IMG/VR virus record: IMGVR_UViG_3300045855_000012
Coordinates: 1 to 52,603 of that record
Reading direction: 5' to 3' (one strand)
Source of the DNA: a virus
Length of the DNA: 52,603 nt
The notes below the pieces were generated by a model that did not search any database, had not been told where the DNA came from, and was given only the letters and a program-made list of their open reading frames with translations. Of the stretch, positions 39,776 to 49,834 are shown piece after piece; position 1 is the stretch's first letter; the number at the start of each line of letters is the position of its first letter. A program made the translations under genes and the position numbers.

Positions 39776-40821
39776 ACATCTCAAGATTTAAACATGTCCT
39801 CAGAATGCCTTGGGGCGAGGGCGGTGGTACTGACGGCGGTGCTGGTTCTATGGGAGCTAGTACTGGAACAGGAGATGGTGGTAACAACTCTAATTCAGGT
39901 TCTAGAACGTGGTCAGATAGCCAAGGTTCTGTAACAACCAATCCTGATTCAGGTAACATTACTTGGTCAGGTGGTGGTAATGGACAAACTGCTGGTTCAT
40001 GGAATGAAGCTACTCAAACAGCTACAGGAGCATGGAATACACCATTAAGTGAGCCTGTTGCTGTAGCCCCAGTAGCTCCACCTGTTGACCAATTCACGCG
40101 GCTTAAAGAGCTGTCTGACATGTTCAACAAAGAGAACCCAATGTTTGCTCAAACAGCAACACAATTGCCTAGTGTTACAGGTAGCCTTAATCAGCTTGTA
40201 AACAGTGGACCTATTGGTTCTGAATATAGTAATCCTGTAGTAGCTGGTCAAGATCAGAATGTAAGTGACAACTACAATACCTACGGAACTACAACTCCTA
40301 ACATGTGGCAGAAGTTGGGACTTGTTCCGGGTATGACTTCAGAGAATTTCTTTAATAGAGAAACTCCTGCCCAACGTGATGAACGTATGGGTATGGTTAG
40401 CGATGGTATAGGGGCTGTAGGTAGGGCCATTGTTGGTGCTGCTATCCCTGCCCCTATTAGGCTAGGACTCGGTGCCTATGGTGCCTACAAGGGCTACCAA
40501 GCCGATCCTAATCATGACGTAGGTAGAGCAATAGCCACAGGCGTTCAAAGTATGCCGGGTTATGCTGGTGCTCTTGGTAACCTGTACAACGGTAACTATG
40601 GTGCTGCCTTAGCTGGTGGTTTAGCAAAGAATGGTATTACTGGTCCTGCTGCAGGCTTGGCTGGTATTGGTGCTGATTATGCTTCTGGAAAGAATGTAGC
40701 TCCATCTCTGGGAGGTCTTGCAGGTCAATTTGTAGGACGTTCAGTAGGTGGTCCCTTAGGAGGGATGTTTGGTAGATCACTTGGTCAACAGATGAGCCGC
40801 AGTAGCTCTATAAGGAAATAA
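39772..40821 (+). CDS. Gly-rich virion protein, 349 aa
   Basis: A low-complexity Gly/Ser/Thr N-terminus (residues 15-100) precedes a Gly/Ala-rich hydrophobic C-terminal half with repeated GLGAYGAYKG and GLAGIGADYASG segments. This is the composition of membrane-inserting ejection proteins. It lies first of four genes placed like the P22 ejection cluster (gp7, gp20, gp16). Confidence 0.6.
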   Translation: MNISRFKHVLRMPWGEGGGTDGGAGSMGASTGTGDGGNNSNSGSRTWSDSQGSVTTNPDSGNITWSGGGNGQTAGSWNEATQTATGAWNTPLSEPVAVAPVAPPVDQFTRLKELSDMFNKENPMFAQTATQLPSVTGSLNQLVNSGPIGSEYSNPVVAGQDQNVSDNYNTYGTTTPNMWQKLGLVPGMTSENFFNRETPAQRDERMGMVSDGIGAVGRAIVGAAIPAPIRLGLGAYGAYKGYQADPNHDVGRAIATGVQSMPGYAGALGNLYNGNYGAALAGGLAKNGITGPAAGLAGIGADYASGKNVAPSLGGLAGQFVGRSVGGPLGGMFGRSLGQQMSRSSSIRK

Positions 40822-40822
40822 T

Positions 40823-41686
40823 ATGGCAGACAATACAGATATCGTTCAACAGATTCTGGGACACCTTCAGTCGTTAAAACAAACAGATTATGGCACACTA
40901 GGTGCCCTTGGTGGAGCTGTTGGTGCATATACCAATGGTAACAAGGTAGGTGATGCCTACGGAGCCTCTGCTGCTGATGCAGCTAGTCAAGCAGAAACCT
41001 TGCGTACACAGATGGAGCAGATGCCTACATTGGCTGCAATGTATGGTGCTGATTCTCCCTATGCTAAACAGTTGCAACAAACCCTAGCTCGTAAGGATGC
41101 TGCTGCTGGACGTAATAGCCAGTATGGTCCACGTTCTGTTCAGCTTCAAGCTATGCTGGCAGACAAGGGTAGTCAGTATGCTCAACAGCAAGCCACAATG
41201 GCTCAGGCTTACAACACTGCTCGTTCTAATGCCAATACACAGCGGGTTAATGCTGTAACAGGACAAGCTCAGGTACAAGGTCAACAGCTAGGTAGTTTGT
41301 TCAATCTTGGAGAGAAGTCAGGACTACTTCCTGCACTCAATGAAGGTTTGTCTAACATGTCAAGACCTTATGTTCAACAAGCTAGTTCTGCTCTGCGGGA
41401 TATGTTCCCCACTTGGAGTGGTACACCTACTAGTCAACCTATGAATCAATCACCCTACAGCGGTGGTGGTGATTATTCTGGTTACACTACTGGTAGTGGT
41501 TACTCTGCTCCAGAAGATGTATATCAAGGTGCTGTTAATCAGCCAATGGATCAGAGTCCTTACGCCAACTATGGTGGTAACTACCAAAGCTATACACCGG
41601 GTACTTCTGGAACAGAACAAGGACTAGATACTGCTCCTTACAATTCTGGTATTCCTGATAATTCTAATCCTTACTACGACTACTAA
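40823..41686 (+). CDS. Virion (ejection-type) protein, 287 aa
   Basis: A Gln/Ala/Tyr-rich protein with helical N-terminal half and a Gly/Ser/Tyr/Pro-rich disordered tail (SGGGDYSGYTTGSGYSAPED). It sits in the ejection-protein block. No enzyme motif is seen. Confidence 0.6.
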   Translation: MADNTDIVQQILGHLQSLKQTDYGTLGALGGAVGAYTNGNKVGDAYGASAADAASQAETLRTQMEQMPTLAAMYGADSPYAKQLQQTLARKDAAAGRNSQYGPRSVQLQAMLADKGSQYAQQQATMAQAYNTARSNANTQRVNAVTGQAQVQGQQLGSLFNLGEKSGLLPALNEGLSNMSRPYVQQASSALRDMFPTWSGTPTSQPMNQSPYSGGGDYSGYTTGSGYSAPEDVYQGAVNQPMDQSPYANYGGNYQSYTPGTSGTEQGLDTAPYNSGIPDNSNPYYDY

Positions 41687-41688
41687 TC

Positions 41689-42618
41689 ATGATGGATTCC
41701 GCAAACCTCCCCTCACAAGCTGATTTGAATAGCCTGTATGGTGCATGGAATCCCATGTCCTACATGCAAGGTCAGCAGAATCAAGACCTAGCTGCTCAGT
41801 TCCGTGACCAAGCCTATCAGTCTAATCAGAATGAAGTTACTCAAGGTGCCTTGAAGAACGAGCAAGCTTCCTTGATGAATCCTTTGCTATTAACCCAACA
41901 GGGCTTGACTAACACTGGCCTTGACTTGGGTAACCAAAGTGCTGGTATTAAGAATGCTTCTGCTGGCATTGACTTGGGTACTAAGACAGCTCTTGCTCCA
42001 CAAGACCTTGAGAACAAACGCCTTGGGCTACAGAACCAACTAGGTGATGAGCAGTACAATGCTCTGAGTAACCAAATCTCCATGAGCTATCTTAAAGCTC
42101 TACACAGTGGTAATGCTGATGAAGCTCTTAAGCTTAAACCAATGGTAGAGTTCTTGAGTGGTCCTATTGGTGAGAAACTTGCTGACCGTTCACAGAAACG
42201 TGACCTTGAAGAATTGCGTAGTCTCACACAATTAGGTGTTGCTAATATCACTGCAGAAGGTCGAATGAATTCTGCTGGACAGCGGACTGCTCCTAAAGCC
42301 AGCGACCCTTTCACAGCTTTTAACAAGCTAAATCCTGCCACTCGTGCTGGTGTTGTTAAGATGGGCCTTGAGTCTGGAATAAACCCTGTTACTCACGAGC
42401 CAATGACTGCAGATGATAAGCAAGCCTTCACTGCTTTGTATCAACAAGATGTGGCAGTTGTGGATCAACAAGCGGCTCTACGTGGACAGACTCAGGGAGC
42501 AACTGCTGCTGTTGGTCCTGATGGTAAAATTGCCATTGTCAACAAACAAGTACCTAGCGTTGCTGGTAACAAACAACCGTCCGTAGCCGATATGCGCGCT
42601 GCACTAAAAGGAAAATAA
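41689..42618 (+). CDS. Virion (ejection-type) protein, 309 aa
   Basis: A helical, Gln/Leu/Asn-rich protein (LTNTGLDLGNQSAGIKNASA...) between the previous gene and the 1470-aa gene, separated from each by 1 or 2 bases. It is a likely internal virion protein ejected with the DNA. The family is not known. Confidence 0.6.
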   Translation: MMDSANLPSQADLNSLYGAWNPMSYMQGQQNQDLAAQFRDQAYQSNQNEVTQGALKNEQASLMNPLLLTQQGLTNTGLDLGNQSAGIKNASAGIDLGTKTALAPQDLENKRLGLQNQLGDEQYNALSNQISMSYLKALHSGNADEALKLKPMVEFLSGPIGEKLADRSQKRDLEELRSLTQLGVANITAEGRMNSAGQRTAPKASDPFTAFNKLNPATRAGVVKMGLESGINPVTHEPMTADDKQAFTALYQQDVAVVDQQAALRGQTQGATAAVGPDGKIAIVNKQVPSVAGNKQPSVADMRAALKGK

Positions 42619-42619
42619 C

Positions 42620-45600
42620 ATGGCAGATTGGGTTGACTCTCTATCAGACGCAGAAGTTTCTGCTCTATATAAGTACAAGCAAGGTGGAGCAGACTCCCTT
42701 TCTGACGATGAAGTTAAGTTGATGTATCCTCACAAGGATAAGTTAACTGCTCCTGCAGCCAATTTTGCTGCCATCCCTGACTCTACACCTATGCAGGGCT
42801 CAGGCCCTGTAGCTGAACCTTCTTGGATGGAGAAGATCAATGCTGGTGTAGAGGCTGGTGTAAACACAGCCGCTGGATTGCTAGGTTCTGCTACTACTGG
42901 TCCCTTGGCTGCTGCTCGTACAGCCATTGGAACTGGTGTACGTGAAGGCCGTTTGGCTACACCTAAAGAGCTGGAAAGTTCTTTTAACGAAGGTGTGGGC
43001 ATTTTCACCAATCCTCTGGAGTCTCGTACTACAGAACTAGGTAAAGAGTATACTGGTAAGGTTGGTAATGTTATGAATGAGTTGCTACCTATGGCACCTC
43101 TTCATGGTACTATGCCTTCTCTGAGCGTAGGACAAGGAGTTAATGCGCTCCGTTCTAAGTTCTCTAAAGGCGGTGAAACAGGTTCTGCTGCTAGTCGTAT
43201 GGCTGCTGATTTAACGAAGCCCACAGAGGCTCCTGTGGCCCCTACAGAGCCTTTGGTGAACACTCGTCCTAGTGAACAACTGAGCCAAGAGGCTTACGCC
43301 CAAGCTCTACGTGAACAAGAGTTACAGAAGCAATCAGCCTTTAACCGTATTGGTGATGAAGGTGAAATCAATCCTGCATTGGAAGGTCTTGCTAAAGAAT
43401 CTCCAATGGAGCGTATGACTCGTGACTTGGGTGCTGAACCGGGTAAGGTTGAAGTACCACAAGGTCCAATGGAAAGCTTCTACAATCGCTTGACCAAGGA
43501 CGAAGGTTCTGGTAAGACTCAAGCAGCACAAGATATCATTGTGGAACGGTCTAAAGATCACAATGTTCGTGCTGACTATCTTGCTAAGGTTGCAGAAGAA
43601 CAAAAGGCTGCTGACCTAGCTCGTGCTAGGAACATGGACTCTACTCCATCTCCTGACCACCAAGCACACGTTAAGCGTGTTGCTGAAGAAGATGCACATA
43701 GGGCACAGCTTGAGGAAACCCATGCTCATGCTCTAGAGGAACAAGCTAGCCTAGAAGCTGCTCAGAAGGCTGTAGAAGCCCGTCAGAAGACCATAGATGA
43801 CGCTATGAGTGGTGTTAAGAGTCAGCATGAGGGTATACGTGCCCTGACCGCTGAAGGCGCTCCTAAGAACGATATGCTCAAGGCTGAAGCTGACCTACGC
43901 CGTCGTCAATCTGAAGCTCCTGCCAAGTCCCGTAAGCAATTGGCTATTGAAGCTAAGGCTGAACTAGCTGCAGAGAAAGCACGGATTGTCCATCAACGTG
44001 CTGAGAATGAGCATATGATTCAGGAGTTGCGTGACCAACATACTGAGTCTGAGATTCGCACTCGTCAAGCTCAAGCTGATGCTCAAGAAGCCATTGCTAA
44101 ACGCAATCAATCTAACACTGCAGAAACGACAAAAGCCGCACAAGAGGCGGCTAAGTTGAGAGCAGAAGCTGATGCTCTTGCTAAGGATAAGGCTAAACGT
44201 GATACGGCTTTGGCTAACATTGCCAAACAACATGCCTTGCAAGAGATTAACCTACCTGCTGGCTCTAAGGAACGTGCTGCTGCTGTTAAGGCAGTTAACA
44301 CTAAGTTCTCTGGTAAGACTGGTGGTTCCTCAAAAAAGTCTCAAGGCGGTAAACTCTTATTGAATTGGGGAACTAAGCAGAAAGCTGCTGCTTTTAGTAA
44401 CATTCCCGGACTGAAAGATGTTCTCCGTGATATTGGCAACGCCATGATTAAGTCTCCGGCTGAGGCCGTAGCCTTAGCTGGTAAGTTTAATGACGTATCA
44501 CAGAATGCTTTGCAGAAGGGTATTAACCTGCTGACTAAGGGTGGAACATACCTCAAGGGTAAGGTTGACAATCCTGTGGTTCACTTCACAGTAGATCGTT
44601 TCCTTACTGCTGACTCCAAAGCTAAAGCTGAGATTAGCCAGAAGTTGCACAATGAGTACCTCACTTCCCTACGCAACTTGAGTAAGGAAGAGTATCAGGA
44701 TGCGTTCACTCTGCTGAATGCTGCTGACTTGACTCAGAAGGAAATCACCCCTGCCATGATGCAGCAGTATGGTCTATCAACCGCCCTCCAAGACTTCATC
44801 ACTACCCACCAGAATGCTATGGCTGATGTTATGGGTAAGATCAATGCAGCTCGTGTATCCGTAGGTAAGAAGCCCATCTCATCCCGTGCAGCCTACTCTG
44901 CTATGAATATGTCTGGTGACTACCGCAAGGTAGCTTACAAGACTGTTAATGGTCAGAAGGTTGTGGTTGGTGTCATTGGTGCTGACCGTAAGGCTGGAAA
45001 GCTGGGATGGACTCTGGAGAAGATTGAAAAGGGTATGCTGGCTAAAGACCCTACTCTTGAGTTTGGTCCTTTGAAAGATACCACTGCTCGTACTGGCTCT
45101 ACCAAGGGTACACCACACGAAGCATTTCAAGATGCACTAGATACCATTGGTCAGAACAACCCTAACGTGCAAGCCTTCCTTGATACCTTGCGAGAGGTGG
45201 CTAAGGATGATCCATCTAACTACATGGGTATGCAAACACACACCATGCAGAAGAAGGGTGTTTGGGGTATGGAAGGTCGTAAGCCTTGGATGACAGAGAA
45301 ACAGAATGCTACTCAGTTCTTTGAGAACCAAACCAAGTATATGGAAGGTGCTTACAACTGGAGCCATCTTGCTGAAGCAGCAAAGGATGTTAATGAAGTC
45401 TTACGTGACGGTAGCGTAGCTGCCAAGCATGAGAATGCTATTAAAATGTCCGAAGCTTACATGCAGAACGCTCTAGGACTTAATCCTAGTCGTGTTGGTA
45501 GGGCTATTGACGAAGTGGTTAACTCCATTGGTAATGCTACTGGTATTGGTCCATCTAATATCCGTGGATTCTTGGGTGGTGCTAAAGCCTTTGCTAACAC

Positions 45601-47032
45601 CTCTATGCTGTCCCTCAACCCTAGCTTCTTGGCTATCCAGTTGATTCAAGGTCCAGCAGCACTACCTGCCATGACAGCCTTGCTACGTGGCCGGGGACTA
45701 GCTCCTAAGTCTACAATGCTCACTGGTGGTTTGGATTACATTACATCTGCGGGTATCACCCTACTCAAAGATCAAAGTAAGCTTACCCCAGTTGAACGTG
45801 GTGCTTTGGATTATGCTAAAGACAACCATGTGTACGCTGCGGATATGGTAGAGCATAGCAACACTACTACCAAGGGTGCTATGTATTATACCAATTGGGC
45901 TACACAGCATCCTGCTGCTTTGATTGAACAGGCTACTCGTGCTCAAGTGTACATGTCGTTTGTTAAGATGATGGATGACTCTGGCCTTAAGCCTAAGGAT
46001 GGTTTGTATGAACAGGCTCACCGCCTAACTGACCAAACCATGAACAACTATGGTGCTATGGAGAAGCCAGCAATTTATAATGCCTTGGGTCCAATTGGTT
46101 CTATGGCTTATAACTTGAAGAGTTTTGGTCACAACGAAATCTCACGCTGGTCTATGTTGGCAAGAGAGATTCCTGCTACTGGTAATGCAGTTCCTTTGCT
46201 CACGCAAATGGCTTCTACAATTGCCATAGCTGGTGTTATGGGACTACCGTTCTACACACAGTGGGAATCTATCTACGACACTATTACTAGCAAACTGGGT
46301 GAGCCTCGTAATCTATCCCTAGACGTTATGGAAGCCTCTGAGAAGCTTTCTAAAGCCTTAGGAGATGATGCAGGTAAGTTCAAGGATGTTATGTCTCACG
46401 GTGCTCCTACTATGCTTGGTATGGATGTATCTAAGCGTGTTGGTTTAGGTGATGTACTGCCTAACAAAGCGTCTGACGTAGCGTTTGCTGGTGGTAGCAA
46501 GCTAGGTGGTATGGTAACTTCTGCAGCTAGTGCAGCAATCCATCCCGATGAGCCTCACCTCAAGGCAGCAGCAATTAACTTTGCTCCTCCCATTGCACAA
46601 GGCTTTATGAAGGATGCTTGGTACACTGATGGCGATATGGCTTTGAGTATGGACCCAGCTAAAGCAACGAAAGCTACTGCTGAGTTGAATGCAACAGATC
46701 ACTTGTTGAAGAAGTTAGGTATCACTGGTATTAACGAGTCTAAGCAGAAGGAACGTAACTTCCAACTAGGTAAGCTTGATAAGACCTACCAAGACAAGCG
46801 AGACACTGCTGTGGCAGGACTCACGTTTGCTTTGGCTCATGGTGGTGATCTTGATCCATACATGCAGAAGTATCTTGACAACCAAGGCGATCCCGATTCG
46901 TTGGTAGCTACTGTTAATGGAGCAATTGAGTCAATCAAGATTGATCCTAACAAGTTAGCCATCATCAAGGATGCTGCTAGCAAGAGTATCACTCGTGCTT
47001 TGTCTTTACAACGTAGAATGGAGCATCAATGA
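42620..47032 (+). CDS. Large internal virion protein, 1470 aa
   Basis: The largest gene. The N-terminus has two short repeats (DSLSDAEVSALYKYKQGG, DSLSDDEVKLMYPH). A long Ala/Glu/Lys/Arg coiled coil covers residues 330-620, and a helical C-terminal half carries hydrophobic Gly/Ala stretches (AMTALLRGRGLAP, TIAIAGVMGLPFYT). Size, position and shape fit a DNA-ejection protein analogous to T7 gp16 or P22 gp16. No transglycosylase motif was seen. It overlaps the endolysin start (ATGA). Confidence 0.7.
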   Translation: MADWVDSLSDAEVSALYKYKQGGADSLSDDEVKLMYPHKDKLTAPAANFAAIPDSTPMQGSGPVAEPSWMEKINAGVEAGVNTAAGLLGSATTGPLAAARTAIGTGVREGRLATPKELESSFNEGVGIFTNPLESRTTELGKEYTGKVGNVMNELLPMAPLHGTMPSLSVGQGVNALRSKFSKGGETGSAASRMAADLTKPTEAPVAPTEPLVNTRPSEQLSQEAYAQALREQELQKQSAFNRIGDEGEINPALEGLAKESPMERMTRDLGAEPGKVEVPQGPMESFYNRLTKDEGSGKTQAAQDIIVERSKDHNVRADYLAKVAEEQKAADLARARNMDSTPSPDHQAHVKRVAEEDAHRAQLEETHAHALEEQASLEAAQKAVEARQKTIDDAMSGVKSQHEGIRALTAEGAPKNDMLKAEADLRRRQSEAPAKSRKQLAIEAKAELAAEKARIVHQRAENEHMIQELRDQHTESEIRTRQAQADAQEAIAKRNQSNTAETTKAAQEAAKLRAEADALAKDKAKRDTALANIAKQHALQEINLPAGSKERAAAVKAVNTKFSGKTGGSSKKSQGGKLLLNWGTKQKAAAFSNIPGLKDVLRDIGNAMIKSPAEAVALAGKFNDVSQNALQKGINLLTKGGTYLKGKVDNPVVHFTVDRFLTADSKAKAEISQKLHNEYLTSLRNLSKEEYQDAFTLLNAADLTQKEITPAMMQQYGLSTALQDFITTHQNAMADVMGKINAARVSVGKKPISSRAAYSAMNMSGDYRKVAYKTVNGQKVVVGVIGADRKAGKLGWTLEKIEKGMLAKDPTLEFGPLKDTTARTGSTKGTPHEAFQDALDTIGQNNPNVQAFLDTLREVAKDDPSNYMGMQTHTMQKKGVWGMEGRKPWMTEKQNATQFFENQTKYMEGAYNWSHLAEAAKDVNEVLRDGSVAAKHENAIKMSEAYMQNALGLNPSRVGRAIDEVVNSIGNATGIGPSNIRGFLGGAKAFANTSMLSLNPSFLAIQLIQGPAALPAMTALLRGRGLAPKSTMLTGGLDYITSAGITLLKDQSKLTPVERGALDYAKDNHVYAADMVEHSNTTTKGAMYYTNWATQHPAALIEQATRAQVYMSFVKMMDDSGLKPKDGLYEQAHRLTDQTMNNYGAMEKPAIYNALGPIGSMAYNLKSFGHNEISRWSMLAREIPATGNAVPLLTQMASTIAIAGVMGLPFYTQWESIYDTITSKLGEPRNLSLDVMEASEKLSKALGDDAGKFKDVMSHGAPTMLGMDVSKRVGLGDVLPNKASDVAFAGGSKLGGMVTSAASAAIHPDEPHLKAAAINFAPPIAQGFMKDAWYTDGDMALSMDPAKATKATAELNATDHLLKKLGITGINESKQKERNFQLGKLDKTYQDKRDTAVAGLTFALAHGGDLDPYMQKYLDNQGDPDSLVATVNGAIESIKIDPNKLAIIKDAASKSITRALSLQRRMEHQ

Positions 47033-47445
47033 AAATGTCAGACAAGGGACTCAAACTCCTAACTTTACGGGAAGGCTCTCGTAAGAAAGCCTACCAAGAT
47101 ACTAAAGGTATCTGGACAATCGGTGTGGGCCATACTGGCCCAGAAGTGGTTAAGGGTTTGGTCTGGTCTGACCAGCAGATACTGGACCAGCTACGCAAGG
47201 ATGTTGCCATTACAGAGAAATGTCTGGATGACAATGTTGTTGTGTTGCTGGGACAGGATCAAGTAGATGCCTTGTGTAGCTTCATCTTCAATGTTGGAGT
47301 TAATGCTTTTAGGCGTTCTACAATGCTCAAGTTCATTAACAAAGGTATGATGAAGGAAGCAGCTAATGAGTTTGACAGATGGCACATACCGCCAGAGATA
47401 ACCTCAAGGCGTAATTCAGAGAAGTCCCAGTTTCAAGGGACGTAA
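47029..47445 (+). CDS. Endolysin, GH24 lysozyme
   Basis: A 138-aa muramidase of the T4/P22 lysozyme family. LREGSRKKAYQDTKGIWTIG contains the catalytic Glu and the D-x-x-G-x-W-T-I-G-x-G-H-T stretch. DALCSFIFNVGVNAF follows, and the terminal W...PPEITSRRNSEKSQF matches the family end. There is no signal peptide, so it needs the holin at 33557-33940 for release. It is the last gene of the rightward block. Confidence 0.88.
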   Translation: MKMSDKGLKLLTLREGSRKKAYQDTKGIWTIGVGHTGPEVVKGLVWSDQQILDQLRKDVAITEKCLDDNVVVLLGQDQVDALCSFIFNVGVNAFRRSTMLKFINKGMMKEAANEFDRWHIPPEITSRRNSEKSQFQGT

Positions 47446-47446
47446 A

Positions 47447-47481
47447 AAAGCCCCCAGTCCTGTTACGGATATGGGGGCTTT
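47447..47481. terminator. Bidirectional rho-independent terminator between convergent blocks
   Basis: AAAGCCCCCA (47447-47456) pairs with TGGGGGCTTT (47472-47481) over a 15-base loop. It is flanked by T on the right and by A on the left, so it can stop transcripts from both sides. Confidence 0.9.
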
Positions 47482-47492
47482 CTTTTGTCTGT

Positions 47493-47624
47493 CTATTTGT
47501 AAAGACAGAAGCGGAAGCACAAGATGTGAACCGCAATCATCCAATTAAAATCATCTTCTTCTTCACCAGCTACATGCTCAACACCAAAGGCGAGGCCGTT
47601 AATTAGTTCAAGTACTACGAACAT
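47493..47624 (-). CDS. Small protein, 43 aa, end of leftward block
   Basis: MFVVLELINGLAFGVEHVAG is followed by an acidic EEEDD patch and a hydrophobic Cys-containing end. It overlaps the 24-aa gene upstream. It is the last gene before the terminator. It may be membrane associated; the function is unknown. Confidence 0.6.
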   Translation of the reverse strand: MFVVLELINGLAFGVEHVAGEEEDDFNWMIAVHILCFRFCLYK

Positions 47625-47689
47625 ACAGCATCAACTTCACGGTCATGCCACATAGCAGCATTAAAGATGGCCCATTCTTCTTCAGTCAT
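47615..47689 (-). CDS. Micro-gene, 24 aa
   Basis: MTEEEWAIFNAAMWHDREVD and a short end. The ATG overlaps the stop of the zinc protein and its stop overlaps the start of the 43-aa gene. Only the coupled layout supports it. Confidence 0.4.
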   Translation of the reverse strand: MTEEEWAIFNAAMWHDREVDAVCS

Positions 47690-47876
47690 TTTTAAAGTCC
47701 TCTTTATTTCCAATTAGTCTTGTGTAGTGCATTGTCTGATCTACAGAGATAGCACCACAACCACAAGTTACATACTGCCCTTCGTAGGCAGAGAAGATTC
47801 CATTACCACACTTGTTACAGTAGTAGGCTTTTGGAATAAACTCTGCCTTCTTAGCTGCTACTGGCACTACGCTCAT
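47682..47876 (-). CDS. Zinc-ribbon protein, 64 aa
   Basis: AYYCNKCGNGIFSAYEGQ and VTCGCGAISV form a short zinc ribbon with four Cys. The start overlaps the end of the LAGLIDADG gene. This kind of protein is frequent among small phage genes; the function is unknown. Confidence 0.7.
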   Translation of the reverse strand: MSVVPVAAKKAEFIPKAYYCNKCGNGIFSAYEGQYVTCGCGAISVDQTMHYTRLIGNKEDFKND

Positions 47877-48189
47877 TTTTATTGTCCTCTACCATCTTAT
47901 AGACAGCTAACGCTTGGTCTTTCTTCTGGTCACATAAAAAAGGCCATAGCTTTTCTAGAATGATTTTAACATCGTCTTTCCGTTGGCATGTCCATTGATA
48001 CAGCCCAGATCGTTGATCGTGGGCATATATTTTTCCGTGTCCAACAGCTTCTTGAAATCGTTCTAAAGGCTTGATGTTTTTTTGTGATACAGACATTCGT
48101 GGACCAATCCACTTATCTTTTTTAAGATAGGAAGTAGTTCCCTCTCCATCAAAGAATCCTGCACACCATGCTAGCTCTGTGTCAGACAC
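47851..48189 (-). CDS. LAGLIDADG-type homing endonuclease
   Basis: A protein of about 112 aa with a single LAGLIDADG helix (LAWCAGFFDGEGTTSYLKKD) and the following RMSVSQKNIKPLERF and GSGL segments, so it probably acts as a homodimer. A GGGAGG ribosome site inside the reductase 3' end points to a GTG start near 48189. The frame reaches 48210. It sits right at the 3' end of the ribonucleotide reductase gene, a typical homing site. Confidence 0.82.
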   Translation of the reverse strand: MSDTELAWCAGFFDGEGTTSYLKKDKWIGPRMSVSQKNIKPLERFQEAVGHGKIYAHDQRSGLYQWTCQRKDDVKIILEKLWPFLCDQKKDQALAVYKMVEDNKNERSASSS

Positions 48190-49834
48190 CACAACTACCT
48201 CCCTTACCACTCAATTCGCATATGTCATTTTCCTCGTACACAACATCTTTGTGTTTAAGGGCCTCTTCATAATCACAAGCGGTCAGGGGCTGACCTCCTC
48301 TACTTGCATTTGGGTAACATGTAAATCCACGTAGTCGCGGAGCATACTTTGCAAGTGTAGCTGCAAATGCTCCAACTTCTTTTTCGTTATTTCTAGCTGT
48401 TCCCCATGATGGAAGGTTGATTGTGCTAGAGATGGACATGTCAACGTAATCTTGTATATCGGCTTGGAACTTGATTCGCTTTTCATAGTCTTCACTTAGG
48501 TCGAGGGCTGATTGGATTGATTCGGGTTTGACTCCGAACTTGTTGATAAGCAAATCGGCGGTTCCATCCACAACATATTGGAACTTCCATTTAGTACCTT
48601 CCGTGAGGAAACGTCTCTTATAAGCAACAGCGAAGAGAGGTTCAATTCCAGTAGTAGTGCCAGCAAGGATTCCGATACTGCCTGTCGGGGCAATTGCTCG
48701 ATAAGCAACAGGGCGGCTGATAAAGAAGCGATCGCAGTGCTCGTCTGCACTTCGTTTGGATTCTGATTCATATACCTTTAACCATTCATGTAGTTCTGGA
48801 GTTACTTCGTATCCTTGTCCACGCTTGAGGAGCCATTCATGGATTCCCATAAGTCCAAGACCAAGTCGTCGATTTTTTTCACGAACTTTGTATACTTTGT
48901 CATAAGGGAGGTCAGCTCGTAATGTTCCACAGACGAGGAATTTACTAGCCAATGCAACCACATTTTTGAATTCGTCCAAAGAAGAAATATTTCCCAAATT
49001 AATAGAACCGAGATTGCAAACGTCAGAGTCATCTTCAGACGTAACCTCTGTACAAGCATTCCTAAGTGTTTCATTCTGTTTATCTCCAAAGTTAAAGCTA
49101 AAGCCCGGCTCTGCTGTCTCCATTGCCTGACGTACATTCTTAAGGAAGACAGGGTTGTTTTCCAATCCACCTACTAGAGCAGCATCATCGTAGTTGACAG
49201 AGATGTTCGTCATGTCCAGAGGACCGGGGAAGTTAAAGTCCTTGAGCTTCTGTTCCTTTACAACATCTGACCAATTCTTGATTCCAAGGAACTGATTAAT
49301 ATCTTCATGTCGCCAGTTAAGCGATGCATAAATTGCAGATCGTCGTGATCCGCCTTGCATAACATTTCGTCCAATTTCGTTGATTGCCGACATAAGCGGG
49401 ATAGGTCCAGATGCAGTACCACCAGTGCGGCTAAGGGCTTTTCCGGACGCACGAAGTCGTGAGTAGTCAATTCCAATTCCGCCTCCAGTCATTAGACAGG
49501 ACATTGCACGCCATGTTACGTTGCTCCATTCTTCTCGTGTGTCTTCTTCTGCCCTTAGTAGATAGCAGTTATTGTAAGCCTTGTATGGCCGTCCTGCGTA
49601 ATAAAGGTAGCGTCCTCCGGGGAGAAACCGCATTGCCTTAATATGTTCTGTAAGTTCGCGTCGATCAGTATCGGACATAAGGATTGGGACGGTCCCTTGT
49701 CTACTACCGCAGACGTCCTCCACCAAGCGTTCTGAGAGTTTGGCCCATGTGTCGGCTGCTCCCTGTGCATATTTATATCTAAAGACTGTTTCGGCAAAGT
49801 GATTCCTAAACTCGTTTTTTCCATGACTAATCAT
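48182..49834 (-). CDS. nrdJ: Class II (adenosylcobalamin-dependent) ribonucleotide reductase
   Basis: A 550-aa reductase. MRFLPGGRYLYYAGRPYKAY and NNCYLLRAEED begin the catalytic barrel. MSCLMTGGGIGIDYSRLRAS, then GPIPLMSAINEIGRNVMQGG, follow. SDVCNLGSINLGN holds the active-site Cys/Asn region, IAPTGSIGILAGTTTGIEPL is a conserved loop, and the C-terminal GKGGSCGV probably carries the re-reducing Cys. It makes deoxynucleotides from ribonucleotides and needs host vitamin B12. The start ATG (49832-49834) overlaps the stop of the HNH gene. Homing genes flank both ends. Confidence 0.85.
   Translation of the reverse strand: MISHGKNEFRNHFAETVFRYKYAQGAADTWAKLSERLVEDVCGSRQGTVPILMSDTDRRELTEHIKAMRFLPGGRYLYYAGRPYKAYNNCYLLRAEEDTREEWSNVTWRAMSCLMTGGGIGIDYSRLRASGKALSRTGGTASGPIPLMSAINEIGRNVMQGGSRRSAIYASLNWRHEDINQFLGIKNWSDVVKEQKLKDFNFPGPLDMTNISVNYDDAALVGGLENNPVFLKNVRQAMETAEPGFSFNFGDKQNETLRNACTEVTSEDDSDVCNLGSINLGNISSLDEFKNVVALASKFLVCGTLRADLPYDKVYKVREKNRRLGLGLMGIHEWLLKRGQGYEVTPELHEWLKVYESESKRSADEHCDRFFISRPVAYRAIAPTGSIGILAGTTTGIEPLFAVAYKRRFLTEGTKWKFQYVVDGTADLLINKFGVKPESIQSALDLSEDYEKRIKFQADIQDYVDMSISSTINLPSWGTARNNEKEVGAFAATLAKYAPRLRGFTCYPNASRGGQPLTACDYEEALKHKDVVYEENDICELSGKGGSCGV

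Noticed and set aside
42620-47032. Lytic transglycosylase domain in the 1470-aa protein
   Set aside because: No E-S-x-F-N-P-x-A-x-S-x-x-G-A-x-G type motif was found; the coiled coil and hydrophobic stretches only support an ejection-protein role.
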